Source: Elephas maximus indicus
Lineage: Eukaryota > Chordata > Mammalia > Proboscidea > Elephantidae
Reading direction: 5' to 3'
Length of the DNA: 64,000 nt
Assembly (NCBI RefSeq): GCF_024166365.1
Contig: NC_064830.1
Location: 90,822,968 to 90,886,967, forward strand
Shown here one piece after another: positions 53,437 through 64,000 of the stretch; the stretch's first letter is position 1; each line of letters starts with the position of its first letter. The notes beneath the pieces are model-generated. The model was not told the DNA's origin. It made no database searches and was given only the letters and a program-made list of their open reading frames with translations. A program made the position numbers and the translations under genes.

Positions 53437-53951
53437 TGTCATGGATTGAATTGTGTCCCCCCAAAATATGTGTCAACTTGGCTAGGCCATGATTCTCGAT
53501 ACTGTGTGAGTCTACCATTTTGTCATCTGATGTAATTTTCTGATGTGTTGTAAATTCTACCTCTACGATGTTAATGAGGTGGGATTAACTGCAGTTATGT
53601 TAATGAGGCAAGACTCAATCTACAAGATTAAGTTGTATGTTAAGTCAATCTCTTTTGAGAGATAAAAGAGAGAAGAGAGCAGAGAGATGGGGGACTGCAT
53701 AGCACGAAGAAAGCAGTGCCGGGGCAGAGTGCGTCTTTTGGACTCGGAATTCCTGCGTGGAGAAGCTCCTAGACCAGGGGGAGATTGATGACAAGGACCT
53801 TCCCCCAGAGCTGACAGAGAGAGAAAGCCTTCCCCTGGAGCTGGAACCCTGAATTTGGACTGCTAGCCTCCAGAACTGTGAGAATAATTTTCTCTTTGTT
53901 AAAGCCATCGCTTGTGGTATTTCTGTTATAGCAGAACTATATAACTAAGCA
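53437..53951 (+). repeat. MaLR-type solo LTR inserted in the hexamer array
   Basis: A complete-looking fossil LTR runs from TGTCATGGATTGAATTGTGT to AACTATATAACTAAGCA. Array sequence continues on both sides. It is the best full-length sense reference for this LTR family within the window. Confidence 0.85.
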
Positions 53952-56233
53952 CTAACCTAAACCTCATGTTCACATCCCCCTTGATCTGACCTTCACCATG
54001 ATGCTAAGATATTGAACCTTCATTCTCCTCCTGGCCCTTACTTGATGCTCACTCTAACTCTAACCCTCACATTCACTCTTACTATGACCCTGACCTTGAT
54101 CCTCAACCTGACCCTGGAGCTGGTCATCACCCTGTCTCTGAACCCTGAAATGTATACTCACTCTCACCTTGACTCTGATCCTCACTGTCACTCTGATACT
54201 GACCTCTACCCTGTCTCTGACTCTCACCATAACTCTCATCTTGAGTCTGACCATATCCTAACACTAATCCGTATCTTCACTTAAACATTCTTCTAATTCT
54301 TACACTGACCTTCATCTTGACTGACCTTAAATGACCCTGAACCTGTACTTGACAGTGACCTTCAATGTCACCCTTACCTTCAGCCTCACCCTCACCCTCA
54401 TCTGGGTGACCCTGAAGCTGACCCTGGCACTGACCTCAAATGGACCCTCAAACCAACCCTGAATCTCAACCACAATGTGATCCTCACCTGACCCTGATCC
54501 TGAATCTCTCATAATTATCCCCACTTTACAATTACCCTAAACCTCATCCTTACCCTGGCCCGCACCCTTACCTTGACCCTCACAACACTGAGCATGACTT
54601 TGACTCTAAAACTTACCCTGAAACTGAACTAGACCCTCATTCTGACCTAAGTATTCACTCTCACCATGACTCTGACTTTCATCCTGATGCTGACACTGAC
54701 CCTAACCTGGCCATGTTATTGAACTTGACCATGGACCTGTGACCCATAACCTCATCCTCAGACTTACCCTGAACCTGGCCCACATCCAGACACTCACCCT
54801 AAACCTAAACCTGATTCTGATCTTCAAGTTAAAACCCAAAACTCAGTCTAACTTTGGCCTTGACCCTCCACCATATCCATGAGCATGACTCTGACTTTGA
54901 TTGCAACCCTCACCAAGACACTACATTCATGTTGACTCTCACCATGATTCTGAAACTAGCCTTTAACCTGACCCACACACTCTACCTGACCCTAATAATA
55001 CCCTTGTCCTGAACCTGACCCTGATCTAAACCATGAAACTTACCTGATCCTGCCCTTTATCCTGACACTGAAACTCTCATCTCACCCTTACTTTGATCCT
55101 TAACTTGCACTCAGTCTGATCCTGATCATGACCCTGACATTGAACGTGTCCTTGATCCTTACCCTAATAATTACACTCCCTGACTTTCATCATGTTCACC
55201 ATGCTCCTGAACCTGGCACAGAATGTCACCCTCACCCTCAGCCTCACACTTGTCATACTTGTCACCCTGACCCTCAATTTTGCCCTGACCTTTTTTTTTT
55301 TTTTTTTACCTCAACCTAAACCTAACCTCATTCTGATGCTCCAATTGAACCTGACACCCTGCCAGACTCGGACTCTCCCTGTGTCCATGAACATGACTTT
55401 GACCCTGATTGTGAACCTCCCCCTCATCAAAACACTGCAATTCATGTTGACCCTCACTCTGTGTCTCTGACTTTGACCACCAGCCTTAGCTTCACCCTCA
55501 CCCACACCCTGACCCTGATCCTTCATCCTGAATCTGACAGTGACCTGAACCTTATCCTTACACTGCTGAGGCCCTTATCCTCACCCTCACCTTGACTCTG
55601 ACACTTATCCTCATCTTGTCCCTAAGCATGACTCTGACTTTCAAGCTGACTCTGACCTTCTACCTGACCCTGACACTGTCTATAACTCTGACCTTGGTGC
55701 TCGCCATGACACTGACTTTGATGCTCACCCTCACTCTAACCTTTAACCTGTCCCTCACACATACCACAACCCTGACCATGATACTCACACTGATCCTGAC
55801 AACAGCACTCAACATGATTCTGACCATAACTGTCATTCTCACCCTGAAGCTGACCCTACTTCTTACCCTGACCTTTACTTGACACTCACTCTGACCCTCA
55901 CACTACCCTCAATCTTACCATGACCCTGATCTTGACCTTCAACTTGTCCCCAATCACTCTGACTCTAACCCTGAAGCTTACCCTGATGCTGATTTGGATT
56001 CTGACCCTTATCCTTACCTTGAAACTGTCCCCCAAACTGACACTGACCTTCATTGGCCATGACCCTCACCTTCACAATACTCTGACACTGACCATTACTA
56101 CCTTGACCCTGATTCTCACCTTCACCCTGATCCTGAAGCTGACCATGAATTTTACCATCATCCTAACCCTGACTCTTACCCAGACTGTGACACTAACACT
56201 GACCCTGATCTTGGCTTTCATACTCATCATGAC

Positions 56234-56788
56234 TGTGATGGTTAATGTTATGTGTCAGCTTGGCTAGGCTATGATTCTTGGTCGCTTGGCAGATACTATG
56301 TAGTCATCTTCCATTTTGTGATCTTATGTGAACGACCAATCAGTTGAAAGGGAAATTTCCTTGGAGGTGTGTCCTGCCTTCAGTCTATAAATGGATGTTC
56401 TGGCAAAGCTTGCTTTTTTCTCCACCCTGTACTCTTCTTGTGGCCTGATGTCCAGTTCTTGGGATGTAAGTCTGCAGAAGTCTCTGGCCCACTGCCTGAT
56501 CTGCAGATTTTGAATTCACCCACCCCTGAAACCCTGTAACCAGCAGAGGCCTCCAGCCTGCCACCTGACCTGCAGATTTCAGGTTTGTCAGCCCCTGCAA
56601 CCATGTGAGCTAGCAGACGTTGTAAGCCTGTTGCCTGTCCTGCAGATTTGGGACTTGGCAGACCCCACAATTGCATAAGCCACTTCCTCACAACTGCCAT
56701 GAGCCATTCCCTTGAAGTAATTTTCTCTTTCTATATATTTATATATGCTTCATTGGTTTTGCTCTTCTAGAGAACCCAGACTAAGACA
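56234..56788 (+). repeat. ERVL-type (MLT2-like) solo LTR with 5-bp target duplication
   Basis: It starts TGTGATGGTTAATGTTATGT and ends ACCCAGACTAAGACA, the classic TG...CA borders. Exact ATGAC repeats flank it (56229-56233 and 56789-56793), the length expected for ERVL. It sits in the hexamer array. Confidence 0.88.
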
Positions 56789-58184
56789 ATGACTTCACTT
56801 CACCCTTACAAAGACCATGAACCTCACCACGACCCAGGCTCTGACACACACTCTCACCATCATCCTCACCCTGATAGTGACACTGACCATGACCTCTATC
56901 TTTACTATCCTGAACCTTTCCTTCACATTTCCCCTGACAATGATCCTTATCCTGGCTCTGACACTGACCCTCATTCTCATCCTCAAAATGATTCTGAAAT
57001 GGCAGTGACCCTGACCCTCACTGTGGCCTTTACCCTTAGCCTCATTCTGAGCCCAACCCTGACTGTGACCATCCATCATCAAGATCCTGACATTGATGCT
57101 GACTCTTACATTGAACCTGAACCTGACTTTCATCATGAACCTTACCCTTACCCTAACTCTCACCCTTAACCTGACCTGAACATGACTGTTAGCCTGACCT
57201 TGACACTATGCTCTCCCTGACCCTGTCCCTGGCCTTGACCCTGAACCTTAACTGACACTGCTCTTCAACCTGACACTAAACCAGAGACTGACTCTCAAAC
57301 TGATCCTGACCATGAACCTGAGTATTTCCCTAACCCTGACACTGAACCCAATTCACCATGCTGACCCTGCCGCTCACCATAGTCCTAAATCTGACTTGAC
57401 CCTCACACTTAATACTCGGCCTGACTTTGACCCTGACTCTCCCCATGTCCCTGATCCTGACCTTGACTCTGACCATGGCCCTCACCAAAATCCTGACATT
57501 CATGCTGACCCTAACCCTGGTTCTGACTCTGACTGTGAATTTCACCCTTACTTCACCCTCTACCTAAACCTGATTCTCACCCCATCATAATTCTGGTCCT
57601 GGTTATAACTCTGACTTGAACTTGATCATGATCCTTATCCTGAAGCTGACCATGTCTTGGACACTATTTTCACACTGATCCTGATCCTGAACTTTACCCT
57701 GTACCTTACTAGACCCTAAACTTTACCCTCACTGTGACCTTGAATTTAACTTTTACACCTACCCTGAGCCTGATCTCAGTCTCACCTTGGTTAGCACCCT
57801 ACCTTCACTGTTATCTGACCCTTATCTTATCTCTGATCTGACCCTCACCCTGAGGCTGACCCTGAACCTGATGCTTAATCTGACACTGACCCTCATCCTC
57901 ACACTGATCCTGACCCTGATCCCCCCCAAGACCCTGACATTCAATGTGATCCTTACCTGACTTTGCCCTTGACCTTGACCCTGACCCTGAACTATACCTT
58001 TAGGCTGATGTGACCTTGAATCTCACCTTTTCTCTGATCCTCACCATCACATTCACACTACTCCACCCTGATCTGCACCCTACCACTCACCCTTACACTT
58101 ATCTGAGTCTGAATCTATGAAAAAAAAGTAAAACTGTCTTTTTTCATACAGGACATGATTGTATTTGCATAAAATATTAAGACA

Positions 58185-58375
58185 TTGTATTAGTTTCCTA
58201 TGACTGCTATAACAAATTACCACAAACTTAGAAGGACACTTGTGATTATACTTAGGGCTCACCTGGATAATCCAGGATAATTTTCCCATTTCAAGGCGCT
58301 TAACTTAATTGCATCTCTTATGCCATACAAGATGACTTTGCTGGCTATTATTTAGCCTACCACAGGTATTCACAA
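58185..58375 (-). repeat. MLT1-like LTR fragment, antisense
   Basis: The block TTAGTTTCCTATGACTGCTA followed by ACAAATTACCACAAACTTAG, and later CTGGATAATCCAGGATAATT, is the standard antisense pattern of old mammalian MaLR LTRs. Fossil fragment. Confidence 0.75.
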
Positions 58376-58988
58376 AAAACTACTAGAACTAATAAATTAT
58401 TTTGGCCATGTCACAAGATACAATGTCAATATAGAAAAATCAATTATATTTTAATATATTGGCAATGAACTATTAGAAATGAAAGTTAATTTACTATAAA
58501 TTAAAAATATAACGTATCCTTCCTTTCTTGGCGGAATCTCCCCTTTACAGTTGAGAGATATCAATGAGCCAGTAACTGGTTCAGTCCCAGGAGTCTTTTT
58601 GTCTCTGTAGGCCTGAGACACCTAGAGACACTAGGGCCACTTGTTGGGAGGTAGGGGAACACTGGTAGGGAGATGCTGCCACACCCTCTCCAACGAAGAG
58701 ACACTCAGAGGCTTGGTCCAGGGAAGCACTCCTTCAGTCACACCAGCAGGAACTAGTGGGCGCCCCAGCAGCACCAGTTAAATCAAACAGACCAAATTAA
58801 CACTGCAAAGTCTCTGCAAATAAGGAACCACAGCTCAAACAAGTAGGTCAAAACATGTGTGCTAAACCTAAATAGGGTAACTGCTTCCTAAATAAAAGAT
58901 TTAAATAGAACCCAGCATCTCCTAACATAACAAGGCAATATGTAAAAGATACAAAAAAAAAAACAAAGAATCAAGAAAATCATAACTT

Positions 58989-60693
58989 GGGGGACCTCAT
59001 GCCACCAAGAAAGCAGCACCAGGAGCAGAGTGCATCCTTTGGACCTGGGGTCCCTGTGCCTGAGAAGCTTCTGAACCAGGGGAAGATTGAGGACAAGGAC
59101 CTTCCTCCAGAGCTAACAGAAAACCTTCCCCTGGAGCCCACACCCTAAATTTGGACTTGTAACCTGCTAGACTGTGAGAAAATAAATTTCTGTTTGTTAA
59201 AGCCATCCACTTGTGGTATTTCTGTCATGGCAGCACTAGATAACTAAGAATTCAGTACCGAGAGAGTGGGGTGCTGCTTTAACAGATACCCAAAATGTGG
59301 AAATGGCTTTGCAACCGTGAATGGTTAGAAGACCCAGAAGGAAGTGAGAAGCGGAGAAGGTGCAGATGGTGAAAAACAGCAGCAGAGGACTGCGGCAGCA
59401 GTGAGTCTGCAGCAGAAACAGGAGACCAGTGCCAGGAAGCACTAGAGCCGACCCACGGAGTGAGGGAGCTGAGTGCCTGTGAGCAGGAGGCTTCCTGGCG
59501 GGGTGGGGTGCCTCTGGGCACTTATCGGTGGAGGTACAGAGCTGCAGAACACTTGCCCCAGCAGGGCAGATGCGGGTGTGAAGCCCGAGGAACCGAGAAG
59601 CCAAGAGACCCGGAAGCAGAAGGTGAAGAGACAAGGAATACAAGAAGCTGCGCTGCCTCAGTCTCAAAAGGTACGGCTACGATCTCTGGGGTTTCAAAGG
59701 GTGGAGCCACGTCCTCTGGTGTTTCTAAAGGTGGAGTTGTCACTCAGATGGACTAGCGGAATTGTGCGCCTAAAGCTGAAGGAGCAGAGTTGCTGTCCCA
59801 GTGGGCCTGGAAGGCACAGCTGAAGCCCAGGGCCAAGGAACCTCCGCTCAGAATCCAGAAAGTGTGGCCAATACCTAGAGGCTGGAGGGCAGAGCCATTG
59901 TGTAAATGGTCTCAGAGAATAGAGGATTACTTTCAAAGCCTTGAGGGCTAATGTAATGTGTTCTGCTGACTTGCTTGGTGCCTGTTATGTCTTCTTTCCC
60001 TCCAGTTTCTCCTATTCATAATGAAAATGTCTAGCTTGTGCCTGTTCCGCCATTGTATTTTGGAAGCAGATAACTCGTATTCTGGATTTCACAGATGAAG
60101 AGGAATTTTTGGATTTTGGACTTGGAGTTAAGACTTTTGCTATGACATGATGGGGTGGATATGTTTTGCATGTTGCAAGGATGTGAATTTTGGGGGGCCA
60201 AAGGGTGGAGTGTAATGGATTGAATTGTGTCCTCCCAAAATTTGTGTCTACTTGGTTAGGCCATGTGTGGTTGTCCTCCATTTTGTGATTTTCCTATGTA
60301 TTATAAATCATAATCTCTGCCTGTGGTTAAAGAGGATTAGGGTGGGATGTAACACCCTTGTTCAGGCCACATCCCTGATCCAATGTAAAGGGATTTTCCC
60401 TGGAGTGTGGCCTTCACACCTTTTATCTCCCAAGAGATAAAAGGAAAGGAAAGCAAGCAGAGAGTTGGGGACCTCATACCACCAAGAAAGCAGCACCAGG
60501 AGCAGTGCATGTCCTTTGGACCCAGGGTCCCTGTGCCTGAGAAGCTCCTCGACCAGAGGAAGATTGAGGATAAGGACCTTCTTCCAGAGCCGACAGAGAG
60601 AGAAAACCTTCCCCTGGAGCTGATGCCCTGCAATTTGGACTTGTAACCTACTAGACTGTGAGAAAATAAATTCCTCTTTGTTAAAGCCAAAAA
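58989..60693 (+). mobile_element. Processed (LINE-mobilised) MaLR fossil: partial LTR, internal, partial LTR, poly-A
   Basis: The left LTR part (58989-59250) starts inside the LTR at GGGGACCTCATGCCACCAAG. The internal part (59251-60210) begins with the MaLR-like GAGTGGGGTGCTGCTTTAAC. The right LTR part starts at TGTAATGGATTGAATTGTGT and stops 17-20 bases after AATAAA in a short A tract. Exact 16-bp repeats AAGAAAATCATAACTT flank the whole (58973-58988 and 60694-60709). This is the layout of a reverse-transcribed mRNA. Non-coding fossil. Confidence 0.82.
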
Positions 60694-61878
60694 AAGAAAA
60701 TCATAACTTTAACGAGAAAAGACAAGCAACTGGTGCTAAGACCCAAATGAATCAAATGTTGGACTTATGTGACAAGGATTTTAAAACAGCCATCATAAAA
60801 CTGCCTTAAAAATCAATTACAAATGTTCTTCAAACAAAGGGAAAAGATAGAAAATTTCCACAAAGAAATAGAAATTATAAAAAGAATCAAATGAAAATTG
60901 TAGAACTGAAAAATACTATAACAGAAGTAAAACTTTGTTGGATATACTCCACAGAGATAACAGAGAATAGAATCAGTGACCTTGATGATAGACCAACAGA
61001 GTTGACCAACTTTGAACAATAGAGAGAAAATAGACTAAAAACAATGAACAGAGCCTCAGGGACCTGTGGGACATTAACAAAAGATTCAACACTTGTATCA
61101 TATCCCAGAAGGAGAGGAGAAAGAGAGCGGGGCTGAAAGAGTATTTGAAGAAATAATGGCTGAAAATTAACTAAATAAGGAGAGAGACACACCCCTACAA
61201 ATCCAAGAAGTTGATCAAACAAGAAAAATCCCAAATAGGATACACCCAAAGAAATCTCTGCCAAGATGTATTATAATTAAGCTTGTAAAAACTAAAGTAA
61301 ATTTTGAAAGCAGCCAGAGAGAAGCAACCTAGAGGGGAACGCCAATTCAAATGCAGTGAATTTCTCATCTGAAACCATGGAGGTCAGGAGGAAGTGGCAA
61401 AATATTTTTCAAATGCAGAAAGAAAAGACTGTCAACCACAAATTCTACATCTGATGAAAATATCCTTTGGAAATAAAGGGAAAATTAAAAATCCTCGTAT
61501 GAAAGAAAACAAAAAGAATTTGTGACTATCAGGTCTACCCTTAAAGACTAGTGTGTTCCACTACAAAAAGTATACAAAGAGATAGATTTAAAAACTATAC
61601 TTATAAATCAAGATGGACTCATAAAAATGTCAAATAATCAGCAGGAAGACAAGAAAAAGGAAACAAAGGAAAGACAACCAGAAGGAATGAATGGAAAACA
61701 AGTAATAAAAGGATACATTTAAGTATTAATATAATTACTTTAAATGTAAATGGTCTAAATACACCAATCAAAAGACAGGGCTTGGCATGACCCAGTTATA
61801 TTTTGCTTACAAGAAACTCATTTCAAATTATACACCGTAGAAGGATATAAACAATAACTTGAAAGAAAAAAAAAATGG

Positions 61879-62546
61879 TGTCTTAGGCTGGGTTCTCTAG
61901 AGAAGCAAAACCAGTAATGTGTATAAATATATAGAGAGAGATTTATATTAAGGAAACAGCTTATGCAATTGTAGGGGTTGGAACGTCCCAAGTCCTTGGA
62001 TCAGGATAGAGTCCTTTCTCAATTCATGGAACCACAGAAGCTAGTGAACCTAAGATGAGCAGGTTGGAGAGCACGGATCCCACTTACAGGTTGTGACAGT
62101 GGAGGAGGGCAGGGGAGACCATAAGGTTTCTCCTGAGCCACTTAGCTGCAGGGGCTGGCAAACCCAAGATAGGCAGGTTGGGGAGCAGGACTCTTGCTTG
62201 CAGGCCGTGAAGATCAGCAAATCCCAAGAGGGACAGGTAAGCTGCTAGCTCAAGTCCCAAGAATCAAAGGTCAGATCAGACAAGAAGAGATGCTGGATCC
62301 AGAACAAGCCAACAACCTTTGCAAGGCGAGCAGGGAAAAAAAAAAGAAATAGACAGTGGAAGGGGGAGAGATGAAGGTTGAGGGGGTGGCGCCACCACGG
62401 GCCCCATCCCTACCAGTACCACTCAGCAGATTCCATCATAGGGGTGATCGCATATTTCAACAGGAAAGTGATCACAACATTATACAACTGCCAAAACACT
62501 GAGAATCATGGCCCAACCAAGTTGACATACAATCTTAACCATCACA
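61879..62546 (-). repeat. ERVL-type (MLT2-like) solo LTR, antisense
   Basis: It runs from TGTCTTAGGCTGGGTTCTCT to TCTTAACCATCACA and interrupts the L1 sequence. Near-matching 5-bp flanks (AATGG and AGTGG) fit an ERVL target duplication. Fossil, 668 bp. Confidence 0.82.
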
Positions 62547-63445
62547 AGTGGCTATAATAATAAGGTAGACTTCTGAGCAAAGAAAATTATAAGAGACAAA
62601 CAGGGATTTCACATATTGATAAAAGAATCTATATATCGAGAATATATAATGATCCTAAATGTGTACTCATCAAACAGCAGAGCCTCAAAATAAATGAAAT
62701 GAAAATTGATAGAGCTGAAAGGAGAAACAGACAAATCCACAGTCATAGTTGGAGAATTCAACAGTCCTCTCTCAGCAACTGATAAAACTATTAGACAGAA
62801 AATCAGCAACGACATAGACAATCTGAACAACACAATCAACCACTAGTTTAATTAATATGTATAGAACAGTTTACTCAACAGCTGCAGGATACGCATTTTT
62901 TTTTTTTAAAGCATCCATGAAACATTCACAAGACAGGCCATATCCTGGACCATAAAACAAACTTTAGCAAATGTAAAAGAATCAAAATCATTCAGTGCAT
63001 GCTCTCTGACCACAGTGGACCCAAATTAGAATTCATTAATAGAAAGGCAATAAGAAAATCTCTAAACATGTGGAAATTAAACAACATATTTCCAAATAAT
63101 CCATTGATCAAACTGGAAACTTCCAAGAAAATTAAAAAATGTATAGAGCCGAATGAAAACAAAAATATGGCATATCAAAAGTTGTGGGGTATAGCTAAAG
63201 CAGTGCTGACAGGAAAATTTATAGCTCTTAATGTTAACATTAAAAATCCATTGCCATCAAGTCGAGGAAAAGTCTCAAATCGATAACCTAAGAAACTAGA
63301 AAAGGAAAAACAAATAAACCTAAAGCAAGCAGAAGGAAGAAATAAAGATAAGCATAAAACGAAATTAAACATAGAAAAACAACAGAGAAAAATCAATGAA
63401 ACAAAAAGCTGATCATTCAAAAACTCAATAAAATTGATAAACCTC

Positions 63446-63888
63446 TGTCATGGATTGAATTATGTCCTGCAAAAAATGTTTGTATCAATTTGGATGGGCC
63501 ATGATTCCCGGTATTGTGTGATTTTCTTATATGTTGTAAATTCTGCCTCTATGATGTTAATGAGGGAGGATGGACGGCAGTTGTGTTAGTGAGGCAGGGC
63601 TCAATCTACAAGACTGGATTGATTGTGTCTTGAGGCAATCTCTTGGGATATAAAAGAAAGCACTGCCGGGAGCAGAGCGCATCCTTTGGACCCAGGGTCC
63701 CTGCACAGAGAAGCTCCTAGTCTGGGGGAAGATTGATGAGAAGGCCACAGAGAGAGAAAGCCTCCTCCTGGAACTGACACCCTGAATTTGAACTTTCAGC
63801 CTACTTTACTGTGAGAAAATAAACTTCTCTTTGTTAAAGACATCCACTTGTGGTATTTCTGTTATAGCAGCACTAGATAATTAAGACA
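63446..63888 (+). repeat. MaLR-type solo LTR in L1
   Basis: It runs from TGTCATGGATTGAATTATGT to CTAGATAATTAAGACA. The flanking 5-bp repeats ACCTC and ATCTC match at four of five positions. Same family as 53437-53951. Confidence 0.83.
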
Positions 63889-64000
63889 ATCTCTAGCATG
63901 TCTGACAAAAATGAAATGAGAGAAGACTATATCAGAAATGAAATGGGGGCTATTACTACAGAGCCGGAAGACATTAAAAAGATAATAAGGGATACTATGC

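Larger units (their letters stand above)
45056..58114 (+). repeat. Degenerate CTGACC hexamer array, split by three LTR-element insertions
   Basis: The + strand is a long pyrimidine-rich array of hexamers around CTGACC/CCCTGA with many substitutions (CTCACC, CTGAAC, CTTGAC, CTAACC, CTGATC). Array blocks are 45056-48327, 51872-53436, 53952-56228 and 56794-58114, about 8.5 kb in all. Insertions are MaLR sequence (48328-51871), a MaLR LTR (53437-53951) and an ERVL-type LTR (56234-56788). The minus strand reads as TCAGGG/GGGTCA repeats. Strand bias is kept across all blocks, so the array was one tract before the insertions. Some longer blocks recur hundreds of bases apart (for example CCTGACATTCATGCTGA), suggesting higher-order units. 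Perfect telomeric CCCTAA tandem runs are rare (a short one near 52684). No gene is encoded: the many apparent Leu-Thr, Asp-Pro and Arg-Val open frames are by-products of a period-six sequence. Confidence 0.95.
58380..64000 (+). mobile_element. Old L1 LINE (sense), interrupted by younger elements
   Basis: Sense L1 pieces are seen at 58380-58988, at 60710-61878 (an ORF1-like region and then the ORF2 N-terminal block TTTAAATGTAAATGGTCTAA), at 62547-63445 (ORF2: TCTGACCACAGTGGACCCAA, then GTGCTGACAGGAAAATTTAT) and at 63889-64000. The piece at 58380 matches an ORF2-interior segment out of order, so more than one L1 copy may be involved. The frame is thoroughly decayed. The element runs off the window. 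Confidence 0.75.

Noticed and set aside
45808-57590. Many long open frames of Leu-Thr, Asp-Pro/His and Arg-Val repeats on both strands
   Set aside because: They follow from a period-six sequence without frequent stops in most frames. Codon content tracks the repeat, and there is no start context, splice pattern or domain.
45056-58114. A functional telomere or canonical interstitial (TTAGGG)n tract
   Set aside because: The dominant hexamer is CCCTGA, not CCCTAA; telomeric tandem runs are only two or three units long and decayed.
62999-63286. A 95-residue open frame near the window end
   Set aside because: It is a fragment of L1 ORF2 in sense orientation.

Overview
The window is vertebrate genomic DNA: host genes with GT-AG introns sit among dense interspersed repeats. 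It most likely comes from an afrotherian, probably an elephant or another paenungulate. The evidence is the many AfroSINE-type SINEs (several with target-site duplications), RTE-type LINEs sharing the same 3' tail, and the absence of Alu, B1 or carnivore SINEs. The species call is an inference; the repeat families are recognised from memory, not from a search.

Gene order matches human 16p11.2: TGFB1I1 (Hic-5, last four coding exons, + strand, 446-2028), SLC5A2 (SGLT2, all 14 coding exons, +, 6190-12845), RUSF1/C16orf58 (all 13 coding exons, -, 13138-26920) and AHSP (two coding exons, +, 42425-42916). SLC5A2 and RUSF1 are tail to tail, with stop codons 292 bp apart. All reading frames are intact at the exon level. 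The four genes are not an operon or pathway: adaptor/coactivator, renal glucose transporter, DUF647 membrane protein and erythroid haemoglobin chaperone are simply neighbours.

From 27 to 42 kb there is a repeat-rich gap: a 5'-truncated RTE on the minus strand, then an old antisense L1 that received an LTR, a full-length RTE with a perfect 13-bp target duplication, and a second LTR-like element; then a palindromic fold-back element carrying an AfroSINE. After AHSP comes an orphan CpG-rich, promoter-like stretch (44.0-44.3 kb).

The most unusual part is 45.06-58.11 kb: about 8.5 kb of strongly degenerate CTGACC/CCCTGA hexamer array (TCAGGG on the other strand, a known telomere-variant hexamer), split by three LTR-element insertions, with signs of longer higher-order units. 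The rest (58.2-64 kb) is an old sense-strand L1 interrupted by MaLR and ERVL fossils. One of these has the structure of a LINE-mobilised, polyadenylated MaLR transcript, with 16-bp target duplications.
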